Of a DNA stretch of 64,000 nucleotides, positions 29,205-37,504 are shown one piece after another. How positions within the stretch are numbered: position 1 is the stretch's first letter; each line of letters starts with the position of its first letter. The notes beneath the pieces are model-generated. The model searched no databases, had not been told where the DNA came from, and saw only the letters and a program-made list of their open reading frames with translations. The translations under genes were made by a program, and so were the position numbers. This stretch comes from Fulvimarina manganoxydans. Its GTDB lineage: Bacteria; Pseudomonadota; Alphaproteobacteria; Rhizobiales; Rhizobiaceae. Location of the stretch: NCBI RefSeq assembly GCF_900176465.1, contig NZ_FWXR01000013.1, forward strand, positions 62,001 through 126,000. Reading direction: 5' to 3'.

Positions 29205-29762
29205 TCAGTCGGGGCGCACGACGGTGCCGTCCGGCGTCACCGGCGTTGCCGGCACGGCGACGGGCGCCTGCTGCGCCGGGACCGGGACGGCGGGCTGCAG
29301 GGTCAGCTTGCTGACGCCGATCGCCGCGTTGATACCCTCCTGCGCCGTGACGCTGAGCGGCTGCAGCGTGTAGCTGTCGTTCGAGCCGCCGACGAGGAGA
29401 TTGGCGCCGCCGCCGACAATGGCGGAGGCATCGGCTGTTGCGCCGACATAAGTGCCGGACAGACCGTTCGGCTGATAGGAATCGCCATCAGCCATGACCA
29501 CGGCCCAAGTCATCACGGTGCGGCCGGTCACGCCCACATCGAGGCCGAACGTATCGAGGGTGGCGGCATAGACCTCGCCCGTCTGGCCACTGGCGGGCGT
29601 GAATTCGCAGACAAGGTTTTCGCTCGAGCCGATGATGAAACCGGTCGAGCCTTCGCCGTGGCAGCCGAGCGTACCGACACGCAATTCGGCCTGGGACGGC
29701 GAAATGGCGCCAAGGCTGAGGGCGCCTGCGAGAAGCGTGGTGACGGCAAGTGTACGACGCAT
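29205..29762 (-). CDS. DUF992 family exported protein
   Basis: Small exported protein of unknown function, 185 residues. It has a clear Sec signal peptide (MRRTLAVTTLLAGALSLG, cleavage expected near SQAEL) and the DUF992 features RVGTLGCHGEGSTGFIIGS and ENLVCEFTP, whose two cysteines may form a disulfide. The last 35 residues are a Pro/Val/Ala-rich tail beyond the domain, probably flexible. ATG 29762 has GGAGAG 5 nt upstream, so the four-residue-longer TTG start is not used. Its function is not established. Confidence 0.8.
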   Translation of the reverse strand: MRRTLAVTTLLAGALSLGAISPSQAELRVGTLGCHGEGSTGFIIGSSENLVCEFTPASGQTGEVYAATLDTFGLDVGVTGRTVMTWAVVMADGDSYQPNGLSGTYVGATADASAIVGGGANLLVGGSNDSYTLQPLSVTAQEGINAAIGVSKLTLQPAVPVPAQQAPVAVPATPVTPDGTVVRPD

Positions 29763-30567
29763 GGAACTCTCCAATCGCTACAGATATGCCTGTCCCGAAA
29801 CGGGGCGAGGCGCGAGGGGGCGGGGTCCGGCGGGCCGAGAAGGCGATCTCGCCGACGATTGAGCGATCCGTCCGCTGTCGGCTCGCCGGGATGGCTGGCC
29901 GCCTCTCATGGCGCTGAAACAGACTGACCTCGCTTCCCGTTCCAACACGCTTTATTTCGTCTTTCACGCAGCTGTGTTCGCCGGCTTTCGCTGGCCCTTC
30001 CCAGCCGCAAATCGTTGCGCTTCTCGGTTTGCCGTAACCCTACCGGTCGTGCCGGGCAGCCTGGCGATAGACCGATCGAAGCTGAAGAGCAGCAAGGCAC
30101 AACTCGGCATGAGCCTATCGTCTCCTCATGCCTCCTTCTCGAAAGGAAACCGGCGGTGCGATTTGCCCGGAGGTCTCAACAAACGAGCGTGAACAAAGGT
30201 TTGGTCCGGCAGAGCCGCCGTTTCCGCTCATTTTAAAGATAGTTCTTGTAGGTGATGATGCTGTCGAATGGTCACGAGATAGTGTGACTGAGGTTTCAGT
30301 CCCATCCCAGCATGGTAGCGTTTTCCTCGCCACTTGGCCGTGACGCCTCGGTTCAAACGAAGAATTCGAGCCTTTCCCCCTAAAACTTGAACCGCTATCA
30401 AACGCGGGGTTGACATCAAGTATTGGAAGAATAATACCAGTTGGCATGAAATACCGCAGCGAAGCGGTTACATATCTCTATGCAGGCCAACAAGTGGGAA
30501 TATGTCGCCATAGCGGCATTTCAGATGTGCGCGGCTTGGTTTGCATTCATTCCCGAAGGATGCCGAA
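29763..30567. other. Long intergenic region upstream of mucR (805 bp)
   Basis: Divergent spacer with no convincing gene. Short open frames lack ribosome sites and family resemblance. The part nearest mucR (about 30225-30560) is clearly richer in A and T than its surroundings, a property known for MucR/Ros-bound and autoregulated promoters, which prefer AT-rich target DNA. No specific operator is claimed. Confidence 0.55.
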
Positions 30568-30993
30568 ATGGACCAGATCGAATCGATCGACAACAATGAA
30601 ATGCTGATGGAGCTGACCGCTGAGGTGGTTGCAGCTTATGTCAGCAACAACTCGCTTCCCGTGGCCGAACTGCCGGCGCTCATCTCCGATGTCTACAGCG
30701 CTCTTGGCCGCACCAGCGCGCCTGCGCAGCAGCCCCAGGCCGAGAAGCCCAAGCCGGCCGTGCCGGTGAAGAAGTCGGTCACCGACGACTACATCATCTG
30801 TCTCGAAGACGGTAAGAAGTTCAAGTCGCTGAAGCGGCATCTGATGACCCATTACAATCTGACCCCGGAAGAGTATCGGGAGAAGTGGGATCTGCCGGCC
30901 GACTATCCGATGGTCGCCCCGAACTATGCCGCGGCGCGTTCGCGCCTCGCCAAGCAGATGGGTCTCGGTCACAAGCGCCGTCGCGGCCGCTGA
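30568..30993 (+). CDS. mucR: MucR/Ros family zinc-finger transcriptional regulator
   Basis: Small global regulator that binds AT-rich DNA and silences or activates exopolysaccharide, motility and symbiosis or virulence genes. The 141-residue protein has the usual N-terminal oligomerisation segment (about 10-50), a Pro/Lys linker and the single finger near residues 78-96 in [19 protein letters not shown], then [23 protein letters not shown] and a basic tail. Candidate ligands are Cys78, Asp81, His91 and His95; the second Cys of the classic C-x2-C is Asp and the residue after His95, His in Ros, is Tyr. AAGGA lies 8 nt before ATG 30568. Confidence 0.94.
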   Translation: MDQIESIDNNEMLMELTAEVVAAYVSNNSLPVAELPALISDVYSALGRTSAPAQQPQAEKPKPAVPVKKSVTDDYIICLEDGKKFKSLKRHLMTHYNLTPEEYREKWDLPADYPMVAPNYAAARSRLAKQMGLGHKRRRGR

Positions 30994-31441
30994 TCGGCTG
31001 GTCTCGTCGGTGGCGCGCCGTTTGGCTTGCTTCCTCGCGGGTTTCAAGAATGCCCTCGATCCGGACGGATCGATTGCCGGGCGTCATCCGGCGGACCTTC
31101 AATGGTTCGCTCGGGTCGGCGCCCGAAGTTTTTCGAAGGGTATTATCGCTTCGTTGTCAGCTTGGTCAGGCTCTGATGGCGCACCCACGTCGTGACGCAT
31201 CGAGGCGTTGTGGGTTGCGAGAGGCGTTTTCGGGTTTTGGTACGACACGAGGCCCGACGCCAGGCGGTAACTCCATTGCGATGCCGATCGCTGCGCTCTC
31301 TCAATCTTTGATAACGCGCCGGGTTGCCGATAAACCGGCATCCCCTTTTTCGCCCGGCGCTCTAATGTAAGCCGTCAGACCCACAGCCATTCACTGCGGA
31401 CTTGCTCTTGCAAGCGCCGCCTTTCCGGTACCGGACATCCC
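30994..31441. other. Intergenic region between mucR and the MFS gene (448 bp)
   Basis: No gene is supported. A weak terminator-like structure, GCCGGGTT and AAACCGGC around GCCGAT followed by CCCCTTTTT, lies at about 31319-31350, far from the mucR stop. Otherwise I see nothing recognisable. Confidence 0.5.
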
Positions 31442-32701
31442 GTGAAACCCAATCCGACGCCCGTCATGTCCGAGCGGCGCACGAGCCTGATCGGCGGCCT
31501 TCTCGTTGCGATCGGGCCGATCTCGCTGGCGCTCTATACGCCTGCCATGCCGGTCCTGGTCGATGTCTTCGGCGTCACCGAATCGCTGGTGAAATTGACG
31601 CTCACCGCCTATTTCGCCGGTTTCGCCGTCACTCAACTGGTCTGCGGCCCTCTATCGGACGCGCTCGGACGCCGGATCACAACCCTCATCTTCATGGCGA
31701 CCTATCTCGGCGGCTCATTGATCGCCGTGTTGGCGCCCAGTATCGACATGCTGCTTCTCGCCCGGTTGGTGCAGGGTGTCGGCGCCTCGGTGGGCATCGC
31801 GGTGGCGCGCGCGATCGTGCGCGACCAGTTCGAGGGCGAGACCTCCTCGCGCATCATGAACGCCATCGGCATCATTCTGGCGGCCGGCCCAGCCGTTTCG
31901 CCGACGATCGGCGGCCTGTCGTTGGAGGTCGCCGGCTGGCGCGGCCCATTCGCATTGATGGCGTTGTTCGGGATTGCCGTCATCGCCGTGAGCCTTCTCG
32001 CCATGCGCGAGACGATTGTCCCGGACAAGGCGCGTTTGAAGCCTCGCCTCTTCGCCGCGTCCTATCGACGGCTTCTGTCGGATGGTCATTTCGTTACCGC
32101 AAGTCTCACCATGGGCGGCTCGGTCGGCGCGCTTTATACGCTGTCCACCGTTCTGCCCTTCGTTCTCATCAACCGGGCGGGGCTCACCCCGACCGAGTTC
32201 GGCATTGGCATGCTCGGCCAGACCGGGCTGTTCTTTTTCGGCTCGCTGTCGGTGCGGTTCCTGATGGGTCGGGGAATCAGCGCCTATCGACTGGTCTTGC
32301 CGGGCCTCGTCTTCATCGCCATTGCCAGCGGCCTCCTCATCCTCTCCGCCGCAACCCTTCCGCTTTCCTATCTGTCGATCATGGGGCCGGTCGGCATCTA
32401 TGCCTTCGGCATCGCCTTCATCATGCCGGCCATGACCACATCGGCCATGGCGCCTTTCAAGGATGTGGCAGGGGCGGCCGCAGCCATGCTCGGCTTTCTT
32501 CAGATGGGGGCGGGCTTTGCCGGCTCGGCCCTTTGCGCGGCGATCGGCGAGCCGGTCCTTGCCACCGCGATCGTCATTCCGCTTCTCTGCGCGCTGGCGC
32601 TTCTGGCCTATGCGCTCTTCCGCTGGCGCTTCGAGCGGATCGAGGTGGAGCCGCTCGCCCAAGTGCCGGCGCCGCCCATGGCGCGCAGCGGGCAAGGGTG
32701 A
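31442..32701 (+). CDS. MFS transporter, Bcr/CflA drug-resistance subfamily
   Basis: Proton-coupled multidrug exporter of the inner membrane with 12 predicted helices in 419 residues. Early helices show ALYTPAMPVLVDVFGV, AYFAGFAVTQLVCGPLSDALGRR (the G-x3-D-x2-GRR loop motif near residue 70) and LLLARLVQGVGASVGIAVARAIVRD (motif B) near 110, characteristic of the Bcr/CflA group. The start is unclear: GTG 31442 gives the frame shown, ATG 31466 is another choice, and neither has a strong ribosome site. The substrate is unknown. Confidence 0.88.
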   Translation: MKPNPTPVMSERRTSLIGGLLVAIGPISLALYTPAMPVLVDVFGVTESLVKLTLTAYFAGFAVTQLVCGPLSDALGRRITTLIFMATYLGGSLIAVLAPSIDMLLLARLVQGVGASVGIAVARAIVRDQFEGETSSRIMNAIGIILAAGPAVSPTIGGLSLEVAGWRGPFALMALFGIAVIAVSLLAMRETIVPDKARLKPRLFAASYRRLLSDGHFVTASLTMGGSVGALYTLSTVLPFVLINRAGLTPTEFGIGMLGQTGLFFFGSLSVRFLMGRGISAYRLVLPGLVFIAIASGLLILSAATLPLSYLSIMGPVGIYAFGIAFIMPAMTTSAMAPFKDVAGAAAAMLGFLQMGAGFAGSALCAAIGEPVLATAIVIPLLCALALLAYALFRWRFERIEVEPLAQVPAPPMARSGQG

Positions 32702-32795
32702 GGCCTGCGACATCGCACGCGTTGACCTTGGCGCGCTGACGCTAGATCGAGGAGCGAGCCGCGTCCGGAATCTCAATCACCCGTGAAAGGCCGCC

Positions 32796-32984
32796 ATGTC
32801 CGGTTTCCTGACAATCCTTGCCGTCATCGCCATGGCTGCGACGGCCCTCGTCCTCTGCCTCGGCCTTCTGAATCTGATGCGTGGCGGACCTGGAAACACC
32901 TCTCAGAAGCTGATGCGGATGCGCATCCTGTTCCAGGCGATTGCGGTCGTCATTCTGGTCGCCGTCCTCATGCTCGCACGCTAG
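32796..32984 (+). CDS. Twin transmembrane / HIG1-like small protein
   Basis: A 62-residue protein with two hydrophobic helices (about 4-27 and 45-60) joined by a short basic hairpin, LNLMRGGPGNTSQKLMRMRI. This is the layout of HIG1-domain or twin-TM proteins, which in mitochondria and alphaproteobacteria associate with respiratory complexes. It is found directly upstream of the PduO-type adenosyltransferase in many Rhizobiales, and here is 47 bp before it. Its bacterial role is not established. Confidence 0.75.
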   Translation: MSGFLTILAVIAMAATALVLCLGLLNLMRGGPGNTSQKLMRMRILFQAIAVVILVAVLMLAR

Positions 32985-33031
32985 ATGACCGGCAAACTCG
33001 AAACAGGCTGTGACGAGGGGACAGGGACAAG

Positions 33032-33598
33032 ATGGTACGGCTGAACAAGATCTATACGCGCACCGGCGACATGGGCGAGACGGGGCTCGGCAATGGCGAG
33101 CGTCGTTCCAAGGCCGATCTGAGGGTCGAGACCTATGGCACCGTGGATGAGCTGAATGCTGTTCTCGGCCTTGCGCGGCTGCATGCCGAAGGCGAGATGG
33201 ACGAAACCCTCGCCCGTATCCAGAACGAGCTCTTCGATCTCGGAGCCGAACTCGCCACGCCCGAGACCGGCGAGCCGCTCGGCTTCGAACCCTTGAAGGT
33301 CGTTGCCTCGCAGGTCGAGCGGATGGAGGCCGAGATCGACGCCTTCAACGAGCGGCTCGAGCCTTTGAAAAGTTTCGTCCTTCCGGCCGGCTCGCCGCTC
33401 GCCGCCCATCTTCATCTCGCGCGAACCGTCGCCCGACGCGCCGAGCGGCTGATGGTGGCGCTTGCCAAGGTGGAGCCGGTGGCCGAGACCGCGATGCGCT
33501 ATGTCAATCGCCTGTCGGACCTCCTCTTCGTCGCCGCCCGGATCGCCAATGAGGACGGGCGTGCCGATGTTCTGTGGGTGCCCGGCAAGAGCCGTTGA
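33032..33598 (+). CDS. pduO: Cob(I)alamin adenosyltransferase, PduO type
   Basis: Transfers the 5'-deoxyadenosyl group from ATP to cob(I)alamin, forming coenzyme B12. The 188-residue protein has the ATP-binding N-terminus IYTRTGDMGETGLGNGERRSKADLRVETYGTVDELNA and the C-terminal RTVARRAERLMV and YVNRLSDLLFVAARIAN, both diagnostic for PduO. Together with cobS, cobV and cobT elsewhere in the window it fits an organism that makes its own cobalamin. The gene after it is etfB, 310 bp away. Confidence 0.94.
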   Translation: MVRLNKIYTRTGDMGETGLGNGERRSKADLRVETYGTVDELNAVLGLARLHAEGEMDETLARIQNELFDLGAELATPETGEPLGFEPLKVVASQVERMEAEIDAFNERLEPLKSFVLPAGSPLAAHLHLARTVARRAERLMVALAKVEPVAETAMRYVNRLSDLLFVAARIANEDGRADVLWVPGKSR

Positions 33599-33908
33599 GA
33601 CGGGTCGTCGAGCGCGAGCTTTTTCGTCTCGCGTTCCAAGATCGGCCTGAAAGCTGGAATGGGCTTTCGCGCAAGTCGATTTACGCAGACGTCAAAGACT
33701 TGAATTTCAGCGTTCGGAAGGCCAGACAAGCCGAAACGTAGGTGGCAGGACCGTAGCGCGCCGGCCACCTAGAGGATGGATTGAATCCGTCGCCGCGCAG
33801 TTTGCCTTGGTGCCGCACGCCGTCAGCCTCGATCTCGACGGGGCAAAGCCGGTCCGGCGGTCTCAAGTCCTTGCGTCGCGTCATCGGATCCGAAAGGGAG
33901 CGAACCGA
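33599..33908. other. Intergenic region upstream of etfB (310 bp)
   Basis: No gene is supported. It contains an 8 bp inverted repeat, TAGGTGGC (33739-33746) and GCCACCTA (33764-33771), with a 17 bp spacer, possibly an operator or leader hairpin of the etf operon. The following 130 bp hold a frame open into etfB from 33807 but without a ribosome site. Confidence 0.5.
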
Positions 33909-34658
33909 ATGAAGATCCTCGTCGCCGTCAAGCGGGTGGTCGACTACAACGTCAAGATCCGGGTGAAGCCCGATCAGAGCGGTGTCGAACTCGCCAATGT
34001 GAAGATGAGCATGAACCCGTTCGACGAGATCGCGGTCGAAGAGGCGGTTCGCCTGAAGGAAGCCGGTACGGCGACGGAAGTCGTCGCCGTCTCGATCGGC
34101 CCGGCTCAGTCGCTGGATACGATCCGCACCGCGCTGGCCATGGGCGCCGATCGCGGCATCCTGATCAAGACCGAGGACGCGCCGGAGCCGCTCGCCATCG
34201 CCAAGATGCTGAAGAGCATTGCGGAAGAGGAAAAGCCGGACCTCGTCATTCTCGGCAAGCAGGCGATCGACGACGATTCCAATCAGACCGGCCAGATGCT
34301 GGCGGCGCTGACCGGCTGGGGCCAGGGCACCTTCGCCTATAAGATTGCGCCGAGCGAGGGCAAGGTGTCCGTAACGCGCGAGGTCGATGGCGGCCTGCAG
34401 ACGGTGGAGCTCAATCTGCCGGCCGTGGTGACGACCGATCTGCGTCTCAACGAGCCGCGCTATGCTTCGCTGCCCAACATCATGAAGGCCAAGAAGAAGC
34501 CGGTCGCCGAGAAGACGCCCGAGGAGTTGGGTGTCGATACGGCCAAGCGCCTCGAAGTGTTGAAGACCGAAGAGCCGGCCGGACGCGTCGCGGGCGTCAA
34601 GGTCGCCTCGGTCGACGAACTCATCGAGAAGCTGAAGACCGAAGCCGGCGTTCTTTAA
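33909..34658 (+). CDS. etfB: Electron transfer flavoprotein subunit beta
   Basis: Small ETF subunit, which binds AMP and passes electrons from acyl-CoA and other dehydrogenases to ETF:ubiquinone oxidoreductase. The 249-residue protein starts [22 protein letters not shown], with the family signature [18 protein letters not shown] near residue 36 and [19 protein letters not shown] near 116, and the ETF-beta C-terminal block [33 protein letters not shown] precedes ATG 33909. etfA follows after 32 bp. Confidence 0.96.
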   Translation: MKILVAVKRVVDYNVKIRVKPDQSGVELANVKMSMNPFDEIAVEEAVRLKEAGTATEVVAVSIGPAQSLDTIRTALAMGADRGILIKTEDAPEPLAIAKMLKSIAEEEKPDLVILGKQAIDDDSNQTGQMLAALTGWGQGTFAYKIAPSEGKVSVTREVDGGLQTVELNLPAVVTTDLRLNEPRYASLPNIMKAKKKPVAEKTPEELGVDTAKRLEVLKTEEPAGRVAGVKVASVDELIEKLKTEAGVL

Positions 34659-34690
34659 GGGCGCGAGGGGACGAGAGAGGAAAGACGAAT

Positions 34691-35623
34691 ATGACGACGC
34701 TTCTTCTGGCAGAACACGACAATGCCACCCTGTCCGGCGAGACCGCCAAGGCCTTGACCGCCGCCAAGGCGCTCGGGGCCGAGGTGCATGTGCTCGTCGT
34801 CGGCGAGACTGTCTCGGCCGTGGCTGAGGCCGCGTCCAAGCTCGACGGCGCTGCGAAGGTGCTGACCGCTGAAGGCGGCCATCTCGCTCATCGCCTGGCC
34901 GAGCCGACGGCTGCGCTCATCGTCGCGCTCGCCGAGGCCTATGACGCCTTCGTCGCGCCCGCCACCACGACAGGCAAGAACGTCATGCCGCGCGTCGCAG
35001 CGCTGCTCGATGTCATGCAGGTCTCGGAGGTCATGGCGGTCGAAGCGCCTGATACCTTCAAGCGCCCGATCTATGCCGGCAATGCGGTTCAGACCGTTCG
35101 ATCGACCGACGCCAAGAAGGTGCTGACGATCCGCACCTCAGGCTTCGATGCCGCCGGCGAGGGCGGCTCGGCTGCGATCGAGGCCGTATCGGCCACGGCT
35201 GGCGATCCAGGCGTCTCCAGCTTCGTTTCCGAAGAGCTGGCCAAATCCGAGCGTCCGGACCTGTCGAGCGCCAAGATCGTCGTCTCAGGCGGGCGCGCTC
35301 TCGGCTCGGACGAGAAGTTCAAGGAGGTCATCGTTCCGCTCGCCGAAAAGCTGAACGCCGCGATCGGCGCGAGCCGCGCCGCCGTCGATGCCGGCTATGC
35401 GCCCAATGACTGGCAGGTAGGCCAGACCGGCAAGATCGTCGCCCCGGAGCTCTACATCGCTTGCGGCATTTCTGGCGCGATCCAGCATCTGGCCGGCATG
35501 AAGGATTCCAAGGTGATCGTCGCCATCAACAAGGATGAGGAAGCCCCGATCTTCCAGGTCGCCGATTACGGCCTCGTCGGTGATATCTTCACGCTGGTGC
35601 CGGAACTGACCGAAAAGCTCTAA
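34691..35623 (+). CDS. etfA: Electron transfer flavoprotein subunit alpha
   Basis: FAD-binding ETF subunit, 310 residues. The N-terminal domain is variable; the C-terminal FAD domain carries [15 protein letters not shown] near residue 196, [43 protein letters not shown] near 230-270 and [23 protein letters not shown] near 276, all conserved FAD contacts. It forms an operon with etfB and is followed by a strong hairpin. Confidence 0.96.
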   Translation: MTTLLLAEHDNATLSGETAKALTAAKALGAEVHVLVVGETVSAVAEAASKLDGAAKVLTAEGGHLAHRLAEPTAALIVALAEAYDAFVAPATTTGKNVMPRVAALLDVMQVSEVMAVEAPDTFKRPIYAGNAVQTVRSTDAKKVLTIRTSGFDAAGEGGSAAIEAVSATAGDPGVSSFVSEELAKSERPDLSSAKIVVSGGRALGSDEKFKEVIVPLAEKLNAAIGASRAAVDAGYAPNDWQVGQTGKIVAPELYIACGISGAIQHLAGMKDSKVIVAINKDEEAPIFQVADYGLVGDIFTLVPELTEKL

Positions 35624-35637
35624 ATCGATCGGCAGAG

Positions 35638-35658
35638 CCCCGTTGTGACAGAACGGGG
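35638..35658 (+). terminator. Terminator-like hairpin after etfA
   Basis: CCCCGTT (35638-35644) pairs with AACGGGG (35652-35658) around GTGACAG, 14 bp after the etfA stop. No U-tract follows, so termination would be Rho-assisted or only partial; read-through into hbd is possible. Confidence 0.5.
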
Positions 35659-35815
35659 TGCCTAGGGAGCGATCCCCGAGGCGCATGGCGAGTCAAGAGC
35701 CGCGCAGCTTTGCAAATGCGGCTCAAGCGCCATATGTTGCATCGCAACAACTTGCGGCAACGAAGACGGCTCGAGACCGGCCGTGTCCGGCGAGTGAGGC
35801 AAAAAGGGGGGAGAG

Positions 35816-36691
35816 ATGGAAATCAAGTCGGTCGGGATCATCGGATCGGGGCAAATGGGCTCGGGGATCGCCCATGTGGTGACGCTCGCCGGCATGACGG
35901 CGCGGCTCTACGATGTGAGCGAGGACCGCACCCAAAAGGGCGTTGCTCGGGTCGAGAAGGGGCTCGCGCGCCAGCTATCCTCGGAGAAAATCAGCGAAGC
36001 CGATCGGGACGCGGCCCTGTCGCGGCTCGAAACCTCCACCGATTTGTCGACGCTGAAGGATCTCGACCTCGTCATCGAGGCGGCGACGGAGGAGGAGACG
36101 ATCAAGCGCAAGATCTTCCGGGATGTCTGCCCGCATTTGGCGCCCCATGCGATCCTGGCCTCGAATACCTCCTCCATCTCCATCACTCGGCTCGCTTCGG
36201 CCTCCGACCGGCCCGAACGGTTCATGGGCATCCATTTCATGAATCCGGTTCCGGTCATGAAGCTCGTGGAACTGGTGCGCGGCATCGCGACGGAAGAGGA
36301 AACCTTCGAGGCGGCCCGAACATTCGTGGCCGCTCTCGACAAGACGGTGACGGTCTCGGAGGATTTCCCTGCCTTCATCGTCAATCGCATTCTTCTGCCG
36401 ATGATCAACGAGGCGATCTACACGCTCTATGAGGGTGTCGGCTCGGTCCAATCGATCGACACGGCCATGAAGCTCGGGGCCAATCATCCGATGGGCCCGT
36501 TGCAGCTGGCCGATTTCATCGGCCTCGACACCTGTCTGTCGATCATGCAGGTGCTCCATGACGGGCTTGCCGATTCCAAATATCGGCCTTGCCCGCTCTT
36601 GGTGAAATATGTCGAAGCCGGTTGGCTCGGCCGTAAGGCCGGCCGGGGCTTCTACGACTATCGCGGGGAGGAACCGGTGCCGACGCGCTGA
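35816..36691 (+). CDS. hbd: 3-hydroxybutyryl-CoA dehydrogenase (3-hydroxyacyl-CoA dehydrogenase family)
   Basis: NAD(P)-dependent oxidation/reduction of short 3-hydroxyacyl-CoA, in butyrate or fatty-acid metabolism. The 291-residue protein has SVGIIGSGQMGSGIAHVV near residue 5 (GxGxMG dinucleotide loop), the signature HFMNPVPVMKLVELVRG near residue 138 with the catalytic His, and the C-terminal domain FIVNRILLPMINEAI and GRKAGRGFYDY. Its place after etfBA fits, since ETF takes electrons from the acyl-CoA dehydrogenase of the same pathway. GGGGGGAGAG lies just before the ATG. Confidence 0.95.
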   Translation: MEIKSVGIIGSGQMGSGIAHVVTLAGMTARLYDVSEDRTQKGVARVEKGLARQLSSEKISEADRDAALSRLETSTDLSTLKDLDLVIEAATEEETIKRKIFRDVCPHLAPHAILASNTSSISITRLASASDRPERFMGIHFMNPVPVMKLVELVRGIATEEETFEAARTFVAALDKTVTVSEDFPAFIVNRILLPMINEAIYTLYEGVGSVQSIDTAMKLGANHPMGPLQLADFIGLDTCLSIMQVLHDGLADSKYRPCPLLVKYVEAGWLGRKAGRGFYDYRGEEPVPTR

Positions 36692-36738
36692 GGCGAGGTG
36701 AGACTTGTCGATCCTGTGAAATGTGGCATGCTAGGTCT

Positions 36739-36927
36739 ATGGCCGATCTCAAAATCAAGAGCATAGACGGTTTTGCTGAGCCCATCAGGGACGATGAGAT
36801 AGCATCTGAGCATCGGGCTTGGATGAACGAGCAGATTGCCGAGACCCTTGCGAAAAAAGCGCGAGGGGACATGGGTTATACGCCGCTCGATCATGTTCGC
36901 CGCATATTCAAGCTCGATGCATCTTAG
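36739..36927 (+). CDS. Probable type II antitoxin (orphaned)
   Basis: A 62-residue protein, MADLKIKSIDGFAEPIRDDEI onward, with an ETLAKKARGDMGYTPLDHVRRIFK C-terminus typical of short antitoxins that pair with RelE/ParE toxins. The putative toxin lies 85 bp downstream, but a RIME-like element separates the two and its first three bases (TAG) form this gene's stop codon. The original C-terminus may therefore be lost or altered. Family not certain (ParD/RHH-like or similar). Confidence 0.6.
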   Translation: MADLKIKSIDGFAEPIRDDEIASEHRAWMNEQIAETLAKKARGDMGYTPLDHVRRIFKLDAS

Positions 36928-37028
36928 AGTGAAACGCGACCAAGTTGGGTCGCATATTCACTCTAAGCTCTTGTTTGTCGTAAGCCGTGATCCAAAAAGT
37001 CGATCAACTTTTTGGCGTCTCACTCTAG
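36925..37028. repeat. RIME-like intergenic palindromic element, copy B
   Basis: About 104 bp, aligned end to end with copy A at 19886-19990. Stem 1: TAGAGTGAA pairs with TTCACTCTA, with GCGACC/GGTCGC inside. Stem 2: CCAAAAAGT pairs with ACTTTTTGG. Compared with copy A, C-G became T-A in stem 1 and G-C became A-T in stem 2, both compensated. The element lies between an antitoxin-like gene and a broken ParE-like toxin gene. Confidence 0.82.
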
Positions 37029-37338
37029 GCTTTCCGACGACGCACAAGCTGATTTGCGTGCTTTGCGCGATTATCTTCAATTCGAAAGCCCGCAAGGCTA
37101 TCGACGACTGCTTACGGCAATTTTCGCAGCTTTCGATCAATTGGAGCTTTCCCGCTTCTCGGCCGCGAGGGTAATCTCCGGAACGCGCGAATTGACGGTT
37201 CCAAGGACGCCTTATCGAATCGTCTACAGCCTCCCGGACGCCTAAAATGTGGATGTCGAACGCGTCTTGCATGGCCGATTGAAATATCCGATGGACGAGG
37301 ATGAGAGCGTCGGCGGCAAATCGCAGACAAGCTCGTAG
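37012..37338 (+). pseudogene. ParE/RelE-family toxin remnant
   Basis: A frame reading RLSDDAQADLRALRDYLQFES, AIFAAFDQLELSR, SGTRELTVPRTPYRIVYSL is a ParE-type toxin fold. It has two lesions. The natural start codon is replaced by the end of RIME copy B (the frame begins inside the repeat at a TTG), and an in-frame TAA at 37243-37245 interrupts it. The same frame continues after the TAA as NVDVERVLHGRLKYP, the expected ParE C-terminus with the conserved VLHGR, to a TAG at 37336. The toxin is therefore probably inactive. Confidence 0.75.
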
Positions 37339-37504
37339 TCATCGATCTCTCGCAATCTGGGCACGATGCCCGTAACGGCACGTCTGATCGCGAGATCGTC
37401 GAATGAATGGACGGCAGCCGGCTTTTCGAACATCTTCGGTATCACCCGAAAGGCCGTAGGCTTCGTGCGATCCAATCGGATCGGCCGATGAGACAGCGGG
37501 AATC

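Noticed and set aside
29908-30192. 94-codon frame in the DUF992-mucR gap
   Set aside because: No ribosome site, unlike any protein I recognise, and overlapping other random frames.
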